Below, piece after piece: positions 8,540-16,009 of a stretch of 42,593 nt of DNA. Under the pieces are notes generated by a model. That model did no database searches. It saw nothing but the letters and a program-made list of their open reading frames with translations, and was not told where the DNA came from. Origin of the DNA: a virus. A program made the position numbers and the translations under genes. The first letter of the stretch is position 1, and every line of letters starts with the position of its first letter. The DNA lies in IMG/VR virus record IMGVR_UViG_3300033150_000749, positions 1-42,593 of that record; one strand, 5' to 3'.

Positions 8540-9770
8540 CGAGAATGAAGGGAGTCCCGCTACTGGAGTCATACCACAGGGCGATTTCGCTGTCGTAGTT
8601 CAAGGTAGGCCTTGAGCTACTGTAAAAGTACCGGAGGATATGAGCGCCTGAACCTGTAGTTGCACCGGTCGCCTGCAAGATAGCGTAGTCCCCGCCGACA
8701 CGAATTGCGGCGATATCCAGTATGCCTCCTGACGTAATCTTTGCTGCTGGAGAACTGTAACTGGACCCGATGCGTAGTTCTTGGCCCCAGATGTAATCGC
8801 TATATACCCCTGCTTTATAAGCGCCTCCCTCCGTAACGCTGAGTCCACTGGTTCCTAACCCCGCTCCCGTGTCTGTTGATTGAGACACTGTAACTCCATG
8901 GTTATCAATCGTGACTTGAGGATAAGCGCCGGAGGCGTACAAATGTACGCTGCCGGGAATGATATCGGTCCTAAGGTTGTCTGACAGTCGTTCAACCCGA
9001 ACGCCCACTGTGTCACCACCTTCAAGAAAGTTCTCGATGATAGTCTGGGCGTTATTCCGCTTCAGTTTGAAGGAGGTTAGGTACGTATCGTCGCTTGTGT
9101 TGTCAATGACTACATTACCAGAAGAATCTACATAGAACGGCGCATTGTCCGGCCCTGTACCGCCGATCCATATAGCGTTCGACCAGATGCCCCGGTAAGT
9201 CAGATGCTGACCAAGGAAGGCAATGATGTTATCCAGCGCGTCATAGACGTAGATCTGGCCCGGCCCGGCGGTCGCTTCGCCTCCTACATGCAGCGTGCCT
9301 GATGTGATCTTATTGGCTGACAGGCTTACGACATCAGCGTCTACGATCTTGATCCTGTACGCACTTACGCGGTCAAAGTGCTGGTCTTGTATGGCTCCTT
9401 CAGCAATGTCGCTGGAAGAGGCTACGTAACGGTACACATTGACGGCGACGGCGGGGCTTTCTGTGACGGCTGTAGCCCGCCCATCCTTCATGACCGTGCG
9501 GACGTACAGCACAGCCACAGTGTCTTGGTCTGCTGTAACGGTGAATGCTGCGGGTGGCTCCGTGACTGACGCCACCATGTAGGGGTTCTCGTCCGGATAA
9601 GCTGTACGAGAAGTCCAGATCTCGTAATGGTCTACGTTAGGGTCTTCAGGTATGGTCCAGCGTAGGACTACCCTTGTAGCCCCGGAAGTCATATCAGCGG
9701 CGACAAGCTCTACGTTACGGGGCAGAGGGACTGTATAGTCGTTCGGCAGAGGCGGTAAGGTCTCGCTCAT
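8493..9770 (-). CDS. Fibronectin type III tail fibre/tip-like protein, 425 aa
   Basis: Residues about 15-110 look like a fibronectin type III domain (VVLRWTIPEDPNVDHYEIW, later LYVRTVMKDGRATAV). This is followed by KIVDADVVSLSANKITSGT, a segment typical of phage tail-tip and fibre proteins just before their beta-rich distal part. The C-terminal half is a Gly/Ser/Thr-rich beta repeat region. A likely role is receptor or surface contact. The start overlaps the stop of the nozzle-like gene (ATGA). Confidence 0.75.
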   Translation of the reverse strand: MSETLPPLPNDYTVPLPRNVELVAADMTSGATRVVLRWTIPEDPNVDHYEIWTSRTAYPDENPYMVASVTEPPAAFTVTADQDTVAVLYVRTVMKDGRATAVTESPAVAVNVYRYVASSSDIAEGAIQDQHFDRVSAYRIKIVDADVVSLSANKITSGTLHVGGEATAGPGQIYVYDALDNIIAFLGQHLTYRGIWSNAIWIGGTGPDNAPFYVDSSGNVVIDNTSDDTYLTSFKLKRNNAQTIIENFLEGGDTVGVRVERLSDNLRTDIIPGSVHLYASGAYPQVTIDNHGVTVSQSTDTGAGLGTSGLSVTEGGAYKAGVYSDYIWGQELRIGSSYSSPAAKITSGGILDIAAIRVGGDYAILQATGATTGSGAHILRYFYSSSRPTLNYDSEIALWYDSSSGTPFILVRIGGVHYKMSLAPA

Positions 9771-11695
9771 GTCTCTACAGCCTTGAAGACGAAGCCTATG
9801 TTATCAACGGCAAAGTAGCCGGTACCGCTCACTTTTAGTTTAAACCTTCTAGCCAGCTTCTCGACGCTGTACCAAGCCTCCTTGGCCGTGGAGGGCTGGT
9901 CATAATACGGCGGGTCTTCTGCTGTAGCCGTAGAGTAAGTCCCGCTCAGTTCATTGATCAAGTACTGGACTGTAGGCGAGGAAGACGTATCCTTCTCCAG
10001 CACCACGTAAGACAGCCGCCAGGTACGGATAGGCTGGTTGACGGCGTTCAGCTGGTAGCCTGACGGGGCTTCCTGTGGGCTGAGCACGAATGACCAGTTG
10101 ATGTCGCTGGTGCCGTCTTGGGTAGCGTCCAGGTCAAGGTAATAGACCTTACCTCCATTAGCCACGTACAAGTCTCTATGGTCGTGGAGCGCCCGTCCCC
10201 AGCAAGCAGCTGTAGCGGAGAAAGACCATGGAGGGAACCAGATGTTGGCTGCAGGATCATAAACGTAGACTGTAGCCTGGCCCGTGCTCCGGTCGAAGAA
10301 CCAGCAGGTGAGCCAGTTGATGCCTCCTGAGGCGAACGGTAGAAAGCTGACGTCGTCATAGACAAGCTTCTGGATTGAGTCCTTAAGCGGCAAGGAGGCA
10401 ACCTTGGGATAGCTGCCAGGAGAGAGGACGTAGATCTGGCCGTCGTTAGCCAGAAAGATCAGGTCGTCGCCCCAGGTCATAGCGGCGCGGGTTACGTCAG
10501 CGCCTCCGAGGCCGGAGTAAAGAAGCTCGGCTCTGAATTCTACGCGTGCCTGGCCTGTGATACCGATGATTTCGTCCTCGGTCAGTACGTATAGGAAGTT
10601 TCGTGCTGGAGCCAGTGACTTGATGTGATTCTTCAGCAGGAAGTAGTTGCCCAGGACATTGTTCGGGCCGAAGAAAGACTCTTCCTTGACGCCATTGATG
10701 ATCTCTTCATAGCCGGAGAAGTAAAGCCTGTTCTCAATCCCATACCAAATCCGCCGTGCATAATGTGCAAGGTTTGTAGAAGGGTCGCCCAGTGTCCCGT
10801 CGGGTGTCTTGCCGGGTGGAGGCTCATTACTGATCTCCGTCGGGGCGATGTCAAAGGCGTCCAGGTAGTCATCAGGCAGGGGATCGCTGCCTGTTAGGTC
10901 GTCGTCGCTGAAGGTGACGTCGACATCGCCCGGGTTATCAATCTCGGCCAGCTTGAGGAATGTTCCACCACCATCTCTAGTGCGCCAGATAATGATCTTG
11001 GGGATCCTGGTAGTATCTGCATGACCTCGGACGGTGATCTGTGGGATCTTGTCGGTGAAGGCTCCTGTATCGCTGGGTTGCTGGCTGGGATCAAATTCTA
11101 ACGGTGACCGGCAAGAAACATGCCCCGTACGTGACTTCCAGCTGTAAGCGTACTTCCAGCCGAAAAGAACGGTGACAGGGTTGGCTGACGCAGACCAGGT
11201 CGAAGGATCTGTCCGGCGCGCAGGCTGTATAGGCTTATCAAGGCCCCAGTAGTCCGTGCTGGTACCGTCGAACTGAACGGTGGAGATGCTCGTCGTGGTA
11301 TAGCCTTTGATGAATACTCTGCCCCGGGCCGCCAGGAACTCATGCGGCCTGGTAGAAGCATGAATGTCGCGCAGGTCGTCGATCTGTGTCCATGTAGGTG
11401 TGGCAGCGCCGGGGTTGATGTACCAGACTTCCCAGCAGCCGGTGCTGGAGTTGTAAGCAGAGACGACGATGTACTTGTCCCCCGTGAAGGTTTCCAGCGT
11501 GACCATCCGGTCAATGCGCCGGTCCGCCAGCTCCGGAAGGCCGCTGTCAGCCAATCCCGGTCGGAGACGCAGCCTGTTCTCGTAGACGCAGACGTTGCTG
11601 CCTTCAACAATGCGAGTGGTCTTCTCCCTCTCCTTCCGGTAGGTGTCATACGGAAGGCTAAGGTTGTCCAGCCAGACTACATTCGCGTCACGCAT
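9767..11695 (-). CDS. Tail nozzle-like (tubular protein B-type) protein, 642 aa
   Basis: A large beta-rich protein with many Trp/Tyr/Gly residues and repeated hydrophobic strands reminiscent of beta-propeller blades (e.g. DKYIVVSAYNSSTGCWEVW). It lies directly after the two adaptor genes, where T7-like phages encode the tail nozzle. Its ATG overlaps the stop of the small basic gene before it (ATGCGTGA). The identification rests on position, size and composition. Confidence 0.6.
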   Translation of the reverse strand: MRDANVVWLDNLSLPYDTYRKEREKTTRIVEGSNVCVYENRLRLRPGLADSGLPELADRRIDRMVTLETFTGDKYIVVSAYNSSTGCWEVWYINPGAATPTWTQIDDLRDIHASTRPHEFLAARGRVFIKGYTTTSISTVQFDGTSTDYWGLDKPIQPARRTDPSTWSASANPVTVLFGWKYAYSWKSRTGHVSCRSPLEFDPSQQPSDTGAFTDKIPQITVRGHADTTRIPKIIIWRTRDGGGTFLKLAEIDNPGDVDVTFSDDDLTGSDPLPDDYLDAFDIAPTEISNEPPPGKTPDGTLGDPSTNLAHYARRIWYGIENRLYFSGYEEIINGVKEESFFGPNNVLGNYFLLKNHIKSLAPARNFLYVLTEDEIIGITGQARVEFRAELLYSGLGGADVTRAAMTWGDDLIFLANDGQIYVLSPGSYPKVASLPLKDSIQKLVYDDVSFLPFASGGINWLTCWFFDRSTGQATVYVYDPAANIWFPPWSFSATAACWGRALHDHRDLYVANGGKVYYLDLDATQDGTSDINWSFVLSPQEAPSGYQLNAVNQPIRTWRLSYVVLEKDTSSSPTVQYLINELSGTYSTATAEDPPYYDQPSTAKEAWYSVEKLARRFKLKVSGTGYFAVDNIGFVFKAVET

Positions 11696-11861
11696 TCTTC
11701 TTGCGCTTCTTCGCTGCTTTTCTCAGTGCTTTACTTCCTGCTGCACGCCTCTGAACGTCATAAGCGATGGCCAGTGCCTGCTTGCGAGGATACCCCTCCC
11801 GCAGCAGCCTTTTCAGGTTAGCGACGAAGGCTTTACGGGAAGGGCTCTTGATGAGAGGCAC
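11688..11861 (-). CDS. Small basic phage protein, 57 aa, GTG start
   Basis: The GTG start follows AAGGAGGG. The protein begins MPLIKSPSRKAFVANLKRLL and continues QALAIAYDVQRRAAG to a Lys/Arg-rich end. The pattern of MPL(I/V)KS..KAF...N...QA.AIAY...RR is one I associate with a widespread small protein of podovirus and siphovirus structural operons; its function is unknown. It lies between two structural genes with a 7-8 base overlap downstream. Confidence 0.75.
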   Translation of the reverse strand: MPLIKSPSRKAFVANLKRLLREGYPRKQALAIAYDVQRRAAGSKALRKAAKKRKKNA

Positions 11862-11862
11862 G

Positions 11863-12069
11863 CTAGCCCTCCTTACGGCGCTTCTTTGCCATCTTTCGCA
11901 GCGTTCGGGCTAAGTAAGCCTGTCGCACGGTCTCAGTCGAGAATTTGTTCTTGTTCTTCAGGACATGACGGACAAACTGGCTGACCGTCATGCCGTGACG
12001 CCTAGCTTTCTCGGTAAACTCTCCTGGATGCTCAATAGCGCCTTGAATCCAACGCTTCTTCTCAGCCAT
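11863..12069 (-). CDS. Small basic hypothetical protein, 68 aa
   Basis: Begins MAEKKRWIQGAIEHPGEFT and ends in a Lys/Arg-rich tail (TLRKMAKKRRKEG). Like its downstream neighbour, it is a small very basic protein placed between the adaptor and nozzle genes; a KRWIQ.A..HPG start recurs in phage structural operons as far as I recall. Possibly DNA-binding or virion-associated. The start overlaps the end of the adaptor gene. Confidence 0.65.
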   Translation of the reverse strand: MAEKKRWIQGAIEHPGEFTEKARRHGMTVSQFVRHVLKNKNKFSTETVRQAYLARTLRKMAKKRRKEG

Positions 12070-12712
12070 ACCTTAAATCCTCCTCAGGATGTATGACAAC
12101 CGGACCCGCGACGAGACCTTCCGTTGCGGCCATGTCTCTTAGCATGATCAAGAACTTGGTGAACTCACTGTCAGCCTCCGGAGATTGGATGATCTCCTGC
12201 TTGAACTTCCACAACAAACCTTGCCGGATAACATGGGCGTAGATGTCATCAAACGGCAGCTCTTGACTGGCTAAGTTCTCGTTAGTAATCTCCGTCGGCT
12301 TCTTCTTGTACGTCCCTGCTACCCACCAGTAAGGTGGGTTGTAACCGGAGGGGATCGGCCAGAGCCTGAACCCGCTCTTCTCAGGTAAGTAACAAATAGC
12401 TTCAGGTTTCCCATACACATTGTACTTGCTGAGGTTAGCAGTGATCTCGATAGGTTCCGTGTCGCCGCCGTAATGTTGCAGCCAGACCTCGTGTAGGCCG
12501 TGGAAGTCTGTCGGTATGTTGACTAGAGGCGCGTAGACCTCCGCCTGGCCGTCGATCAAGTAGAAAGGCGGTAAGTCCTCCAAGCTCTGCCGCCATGGAT
12601 AACGGTGCCACATGATAGAGACGACCTCATTAACGAATCTAGCCCCGTAAGGCTCCGTAAAGACATGAGGATAGACGGCAGAGATAAGCTCTAATGCGTC
12701 GCGCCCCGTCAC
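12062..12712 (-). CDS. Adaptor (head-tail connector) protein, second copy, 216 aa
   Basis: GTG 12712 is preceded by GGAGGAG and overlaps the stop of the upstream gene. The N-terminal helices contain IMWHRYPWRQ, followed by a beta region with FRLWPIPSGY and a helical end (PFDDIYAHVIRQGLLWKF). The layout parallels the preceding gene, suggesting two related adaptor proteins of the T7 gp11/P22 gp4 kind that bridge portal and nozzle. Assigned by architecture and synteny. Confidence 0.6.
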   Translation of the reverse strand: MTGRDALELISAVYPHVFTEPYGARFVNEVVSIMWHRYPWRQSLEDLPPFYLIDGQAEVYAPLVNIPTDFHGLHEVWLQHYGGDTEPIEITANLSKYNVYGKPEAICYLPEKSGFRLWPIPSGYNPPYWWVAGTYKKKPTEITNENLASQELPFDDIYAHVIRQGLLWKFKQEIIQSPEADSEFTKFLIMLRDMAATEGLVAGPVVIHPEEDLRYG

Positions 12713-13374
12713 TTGCCTACTCCTCCTACGAACAATCCAGAAACTTTTCGTAGCATGGGAGTCTGCTGGATGATCATCTGGAACGCCTGGAAGACTCTAG
12801 CCCATTGACCGTTCGCGGCGTACCGGCCGTCGCTGCTGACCTGGACCTGTCCCGCACGAGGATCCCGGACAAACTCCATAGCTTTAGCCAGCAGGACTTC
12901 CTCCCAGACCCAGACCCAGTCAAAAGGAATGCTAGTGAACTCGGAGTCTATGTTTGTAGAGTCGATCTGAGGTACTTCCTGTTTATACCAGTACTCCAGC
13001 ACCGGCAGCGTGGAGTACCCGTAAGGCTTAGGAGAGATCCTGATGGTGGTGTCGTCTACAGCGCAGACCTTCTCCGGGCAACCTCTGACGTTGGGCGCAG
13101 GGAAGGCCGGGACTACGGTTAGATCTTTGACGTGGTCCTGGTCATGCAGCCTGGCGTAGTAAATATACAGCCCCGTAGTACCCGTATAGTCGCTTGTGTC
13201 GTCAGCCAAGGAGACTGTAGACTGTGTCAGCGTCCATTCCCATGGCCCGGCCAGCCAGAAAAAGGACAGGGAGTTGTTCAAGAGACGGTACAAGATCTCG
13301 CTGTCGTCAAGCGGCGGGTTGCCCAGGAACCGCTTGACCGAGTTCAGCAGCTCTCTTGGCGTAGGGTTAGCCAT
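12709..13374 (-). CDS. Adaptor (head-tail connector) protein, first copy, 221 aa
   Basis: N-terminal helices (ELLNSVKRFLG, then ILYRLLNNSLSFFWLAG with Trp) are followed by a beta core with TIRISPKPYGYSTLPVLEYWY and a C-terminal helical part (PFDWVWVWEEVLLAKAMEF). This is the usual design of podovirus adaptors that dock below the portal. It is translationally coupled to the following paralogue-like gene. Confidence 0.62.
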   Translation of the reverse strand: MANPTPRELLNSVKRFLGNPPLDDSEILYRLLNNSLSFFWLAGPWEWTLTQSTVSLADDTSDYTGTTGLYIYYARLHDQDHVKDLTVVPAFPAPNVRGCPEKVCAVDDTTIRISPKPYGYSTLPVLEYWYKQEVPQIDSTNIDSEFTSIPFDWVWVWEEVLLAKAMEFVRDPRAGQVQVSSDGRYAANGQWARVFQAFQMIIQQTPMLRKVSGLFVGGVGK

Positions 13375-13376
13375 GT

Positions 13377-13772
13377 CTACCCGCCGATAGCGTCACTGTG
13401 CGGGATAAGCTCCTTAGGTACTTCCTCCTGGCCTTCATATGCCGGGTAGTAGAAGCTTTTAGCGCAGCCCAAGCACACGAAGCATAGCTGGCCGGTGCCG
13501 GTCAGTCGTTGCCCTACCAGCCGTGAAGAACCGTCTTCTTTCCGGTGCGTGCAGCGTTCTTGCTCGCTTCTGCGGGCCTCTCGCTCCTGCTGGATAATCT
13601 TGAGCCGGTTCTGGACGAACTGCTCGCGTTGCCTCTTACGCTCGCGGACAGTCTCCACGTAATCTACCAGGATCTCCTTTATAGCAGCCTTTAGGTCATC
13701 GTCTAACTTGTCAATGTTAGCCAGTGCAATGGCTACTTCAGTCGGGATACCTTCATCTTTCTTGCGTGCCAT
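13377..13772 (-). CDS. Hypothetical protein with coiled coil and zinc-ribbon-like C terminus, 131 aa
   Basis: Residues about 30-80 are a charged predicted coiled coil (VRERKRQREQFVQNR). The C-terminal part has spaced ligands C-x-H and C-x2-C (ERCTHRK ... LCFVCLGCAK) that could bind one zinc ion. It sits immediately before the adaptor genes and starts 53 bases from the divergent gene at 13826. Function unknown. Confidence 0.62.
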   Translation of the reverse strand: MARKKDEGIPTEVAIALANIDKLDDDLKAAIKEILVDYVETVRERKRQREQFVQNRLKIIQQEREARRSEQERCTHRKEDGSSRLVGQRLTGTGQLCFVCLGCAKSFYYPAYEGQEEVPKELIPHSDAIGG

Positions 13773-13794
13773 AGCTTACCTCACTTACAGTCTA

Positions 13795-13806
13795 GCATGT
13801 TATACT
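13795..13806 (+). promoter_or_regulatory. Putative extended -10 promoter for the isolated plus-strand gene at 13826
   Basis: The sequence GCATGTTATACT contains an extended -10 (TG-T-TATACT) 20 bases before the ATG. No good -35 is visible at 17-18 bases. The 11-mer CATGTTATACT also occurs, on the minus strand, just before the major capsid gene. Confidence 0.5.
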
Positions 13807-13825
13807 GGTGCTAGGAGAGATAGGT

Positions 13826-14098
13826 ATGCCAACGGTTGTCGCACCTTACCGTTTCAAGGGAACTGTTACGATTGATCTTAGCTCTATTGCTGCCGGTGCT
13901 GGTAGTGTCGTTGACGTTGGTGTGACGGGGTTACGAGCTAACGCTCCAACGTTTGCTTGGCCTGCGGCGGACTTTAACGCGGGGCTTCTCTGGCAGGCGT
14001 GTTGTATCCAAGACGACCAGCTCCGGCTTTATGTCGTGAATGTAACGGGCGATGCTATCGACCCTGCCTCTATGACCTGGCACGTAGTCCAGTTCTAA
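13826..14098 (+). CDS. Small beta-rich virion-associated-like protein on the opposite strand, 90 aa
   Basis: ATG 13826 follows AGGAGA at 7 bases. The pattern TIDLSSIAAGA...VTGL, then AGL(L)WQA, then YVVNVTGDAIDPASMTWHV is one I associate with small proteins near capsid genes in many phages, where they are thought to be virion-associated. Here it is detached from the capsid gene, inverted relative to the late operon, and preceded by its own extended -10. Its end overlaps the neighbouring leftward gene by 4 bases. Confidence 0.7.
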   Translation: MPTVVAPYRFKGTVTIDLSSIAAGAGSVVDVGVTGLRANAPTFAWPAADFNAGLLWQACCIQDDQLRLYVVNVTGDAIDPASMTWHVVQF

Positions 14099-14619
14099 AG
14101 CGGAAACTTGTCGTTTGTCTTCCCTGTCTGTGCCTGCCAGGAGAACCTGTCGCCGGAGCCGAACTCTTTCTCCGCCAGTTCTGCTGAGACTAGTCCCATC
14201 TGTATAAGCCTAATCAGACAGGTACGCCAGCCTCTTTTGACTTCAAAGTAAGGCGCTGTCACGGGAGAATAGCCCGGCTCAGGATGTAGCACGCGCCTGT
14301 CTGCCATAATGGACCACTCAGGCATCCAGTCGCCTTCACAAGGGAAGAGGTACTGAAGAGAGTCCGGCTTCTGGAGGTAGATGCATGCCTTGGATTTGTC
14401 ACGCGGGTGAGGGAAGATTTTGAGCTTGGGGTTAAGCTTCTGAATCCTCCGCGCAAACTCATCCGTCTTCAGAGGCCGCCCAAGCTGATGAAGAGGGTTG
14501 GCGACGGACCGGAAAGGGTCAGCGACGAGTTCCTTCCCTCTGATCGCATTCTTGAAGGCTTCGAAGCGCGATTCTGTCCACTTTTCCTTCAATTCTGTCG
14601 AGTCTTTCTTTGATCTCAT
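14095..14619 (-). CDS. Hypothetical protein, 174 aa
   Basis: The start ATG is nested 101 bases inside the preceding gene and has GGAG at good spacing. The product is basic at the N terminus (MRSKKDSTELKEKW) with LGRPLKTDEFARRIQKLNPK in the middle, which could be a small helix-turn-helix-like segment. I recognise no family. It follows the lysis genes and ends at the inverted gene 13826-14098. Confidence 0.6.
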   Translation of the reverse strand: MRSKKDSTELKEKWTESRFEAFKNAIRGKELVADPFRSVANPLHQLGRPLKTDEFARRIQKLNPKLKIFPHPRDKSKACIYLQKPDSLQYLFPCEGDWMPEWSIMADRRVLHPEPGYSPVTAPYFEVKRGWRTCLIRLIQMGLVSAELAEKEFGSGDRFSWQAQTGKTNDKFPL

Positions 14620-14758
14620 CTAGCGACTCCTTTATAGCATGGATGTTCGTTCTGTTTTCCGTGATCTGATTACTGATGGCTGCCCGGTCTAAAGCAGCCC
14701 ACCCCAGCAGGCTCAGCACAGCCGCAAGAAGGACCGGTCTGATCCATGCTTCTAACAT
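14519..14758 (-). CDS. Membrane-anchored coiled-coil protein, lysis-associated (spanin/XhlA-like), 79 aa
   Basis: An N-terminal hydrophobic helix (RPVLLAAVLSLLGWAAL) is followed by a heptad-patterned segment (IKESLDEIKERLDRIEGKVD). This one-helix plus coiled-coil plan is shared by inner-membrane spanins and haemolysin XhlA-like proteins. It is the second such gene downstream of the endolysin. Its last 101 bases are overlapped in another frame by the next gene. The role in lysis is inferred from topology and position. Confidence 0.6.
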   Translation of the reverse strand: MLEAWIRPVLLAAVLSLLGWAALDRAAISNQITENRTNIHAIKESLDEIKERLDRIEGKVDRIALRSLQECDQREGTRR

Positions 14759-14761
14759 GTC

Positions 14762-14965
14762 TTACCCCTTCTGCACCAGCTTCTCCAGCTGTTGCGCGAA
14801 CTGGTTGAGAGATTCCTTAGCTTGCTGGACGTCGTCTAGGGCTTGCATGACCCACTTCTGGCCTGCGTCAGAGCATAAGAAGCGGAAGCACCAGATAACA
14901 GCTAGCAGGGCCAAGTCTGCCGTGGTTGTTGTAGCAGGGATGACAAGCTGTTGGTCAAGCGTCAT
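14762..14965 (-). CDS. Small membrane protein with coiled-coil tail, lysis-associated, 67 aa
   Basis: ATG follows AAGGAGG at 6 bases. Residues about 17-32 are hydrophobic (DLALLAVIWCFRFLC), followed by a helical tail QQAKESLNQFAQQLEKLV. It overlaps the end of the endolysin gene by 11 bases. By topology it could be a holin-accessory or spanin-like protein; the sequence does not decide. Confidence 0.6.
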   Translation of the reverse strand: MTLDQQLVIPATTTTADLALLAVIWCFRFLCSDAGQKWVMQALDDVQQAKESLNQFAQQLEKLVQKG

Positions 14966-15389
14966 ACACTCCCTCCTTGAACATACGAAGCTCCTTCCTG
15001 CGGCGGTTGACCAGGCCTTCCACTACGTGGCCTCCTGAATGGACCCAGCGTTTGAATTCATTGGCTGCTTCGTCGTACAGCCCCTTGTTGAGAAGCTTGA
15101 GGAGCGTAGAACTAAGGAGAGCCTTGACGCCTACATTGTACGCAAAGCTGACCAAGGCATCAAACTGGTGCTGTTTGAGCGGGACATGGACGGAGCTGTT
15201 GACGACACGAGCGATGTTCTCGACTTCTTCCCTCAGTCGCCGCTCAGCCTCGTCCCTGTCAATGACTTCATCCTTATAGCTCGCGCGGGTCCCATAGCCA
15301 ATGGAATAATGGTCTGAGTCTTTATAAGCACGGGCTTGGAACCCTTCAGCCTGCTTCAGGAACTCAATAAGCTGTTCGGAGGCATACAT
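14955..15389 (-). CDS. Endolysin, T4-type lysozyme (glycoside hydrolase family 24)
   Basis: 144 residues, the usual size. The catalytic Glu15 is in KQAEGF and Asp24 in YKDSD, spaced by 9 residues as in T4 lysozyme (Glu11/Asp20). The third active-site residue, Thr in T4, is Ser29 here (HYSIGYGT). The C-terminal lobe has FDALVSFAYNVG and GLVNRRRKELRMF, both typical of the family. It hydrolyses peptidoglycan. There is no N-terminal signal or SAR helix, so a holin is needed for release. GGAGG precedes the start. Confidence 0.93.
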   Translation of the reverse strand: MYASEQLIEFLKQAEGFQARAYKDSDHYSIGYGTRASYKDEVIDRDEAERRLREEVENIARVVNSSVHVPLKQHQFDALVSFAYNVGVKALLSSTLLKLLNKGLYDEAANEFKRWVHSGGHVVEGLVNRRRKELRMFKEGVYDA

Positions 15390-15390
15390 T

Positions 15391-15864
15391 CTACCACCTC
15401 CATTCCTTACGGCTTCTACGCCACACCCGGGCTACATGGAAGGGATCCACGATCCCTTTCGCCCCAGTCGCTAAGCCCTTCAGCCGGTACCACAGCCAGG
15501 ACAGACCATGATACAGAGCAGGAAGAGCGCCTTGGCCGGGATTGCCCTCGTCTACGTCCCATTCTCCCACCAGCTGCCAGTTCGGGGCCTGGTGGAGGAC
15601 TATTTGGACTGCAAACCATGGCCTTCTCTCGCGCCAGCCGATAAGAGCAGTGTCTGCGCCGAACGGTCGGTGCTTATGGATGGCCAGCGTCCACCTGTCC
15701 ATGTGTTCTTCGCACCAGGTATAGCAGTCCTTATGCCAGCCGAATAAGACGCGATCAGGCCGGACCTCCAACACTTCTACCGGCGGGAAGCCTTCGTTCT
15801 TGCCCCAGGTCTCGAAGTTTCTTGCACACTGGGCGCACAGCTTCTTATGCCTTTTCTCTGTCAC
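15391..15864 (-). CDS. Hypothetical Trp/Cys-rich protein in the lysis cassette, 157 aa
   Basis: GTG start after GGGGAG. Cysteine pairs at the N terminus (LCAQCAR, later CYTWCEEH) could bind metal. The remainder is rich in Trp, His and Arg (e.g. GLSWLWYRLKGL) with no transmembrane helix or known motif. It lies between the holin candidate and the endolysin and overlaps the holin candidate by 20 bases. I do not recognise it. Confidence 0.6.
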   Translation of the reverse strand: MTEKRHKKLCAQCARNFETWGKNEGFPPVEVLEVRPDRVLFGWHKDCYTWCEEHMDRWTLAIHKHRPFGADTALIGWRERRPWFAVQIVLHQAPNWQLVGEWDVDEGNPGQGALPALYHGLSWLWYRLKGLATGAKGIVDPFHVARVWRRSRKEWRW

Positions 15865-16009
15865 GGCTTAAGACTCCCCTCAGAAACCACAGGACGCCTA
15901 CGGCTAAGGTTGCAATCAGCCGTAGCGTCTCGTCCTGAAAGGTCTGCGTCAGCGCAAGGAGAGCAAAGAGAACAGAGTCTTTAGCTGTCTTTTTAACGAG
16001 TCCTGGCAT
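15845..16009 (-). CDS. Small membrane protein, holin candidate, 54 aa
   Basis: The chosen ATG at 16009 follows TAGGAG; an upstream in-frame start would give 64 residues. The product has a hydrophobic stretch DSVLFALLALTQTF and a stronger one LIATLAVGVLWFLRGVL, ending in a charged tail SRDREKA, which is the profile of a small two-helix holin. It precedes the endolysin by one gene. A perfect TATAAT lies about 20 bases upstream of the start. Confidence 0.6.
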   Translation of the reverse strand: MPGLVKKTAKDSVLFALLALTQTFQDETLRLIATLAVGVLWFLRGVLSRDREKA

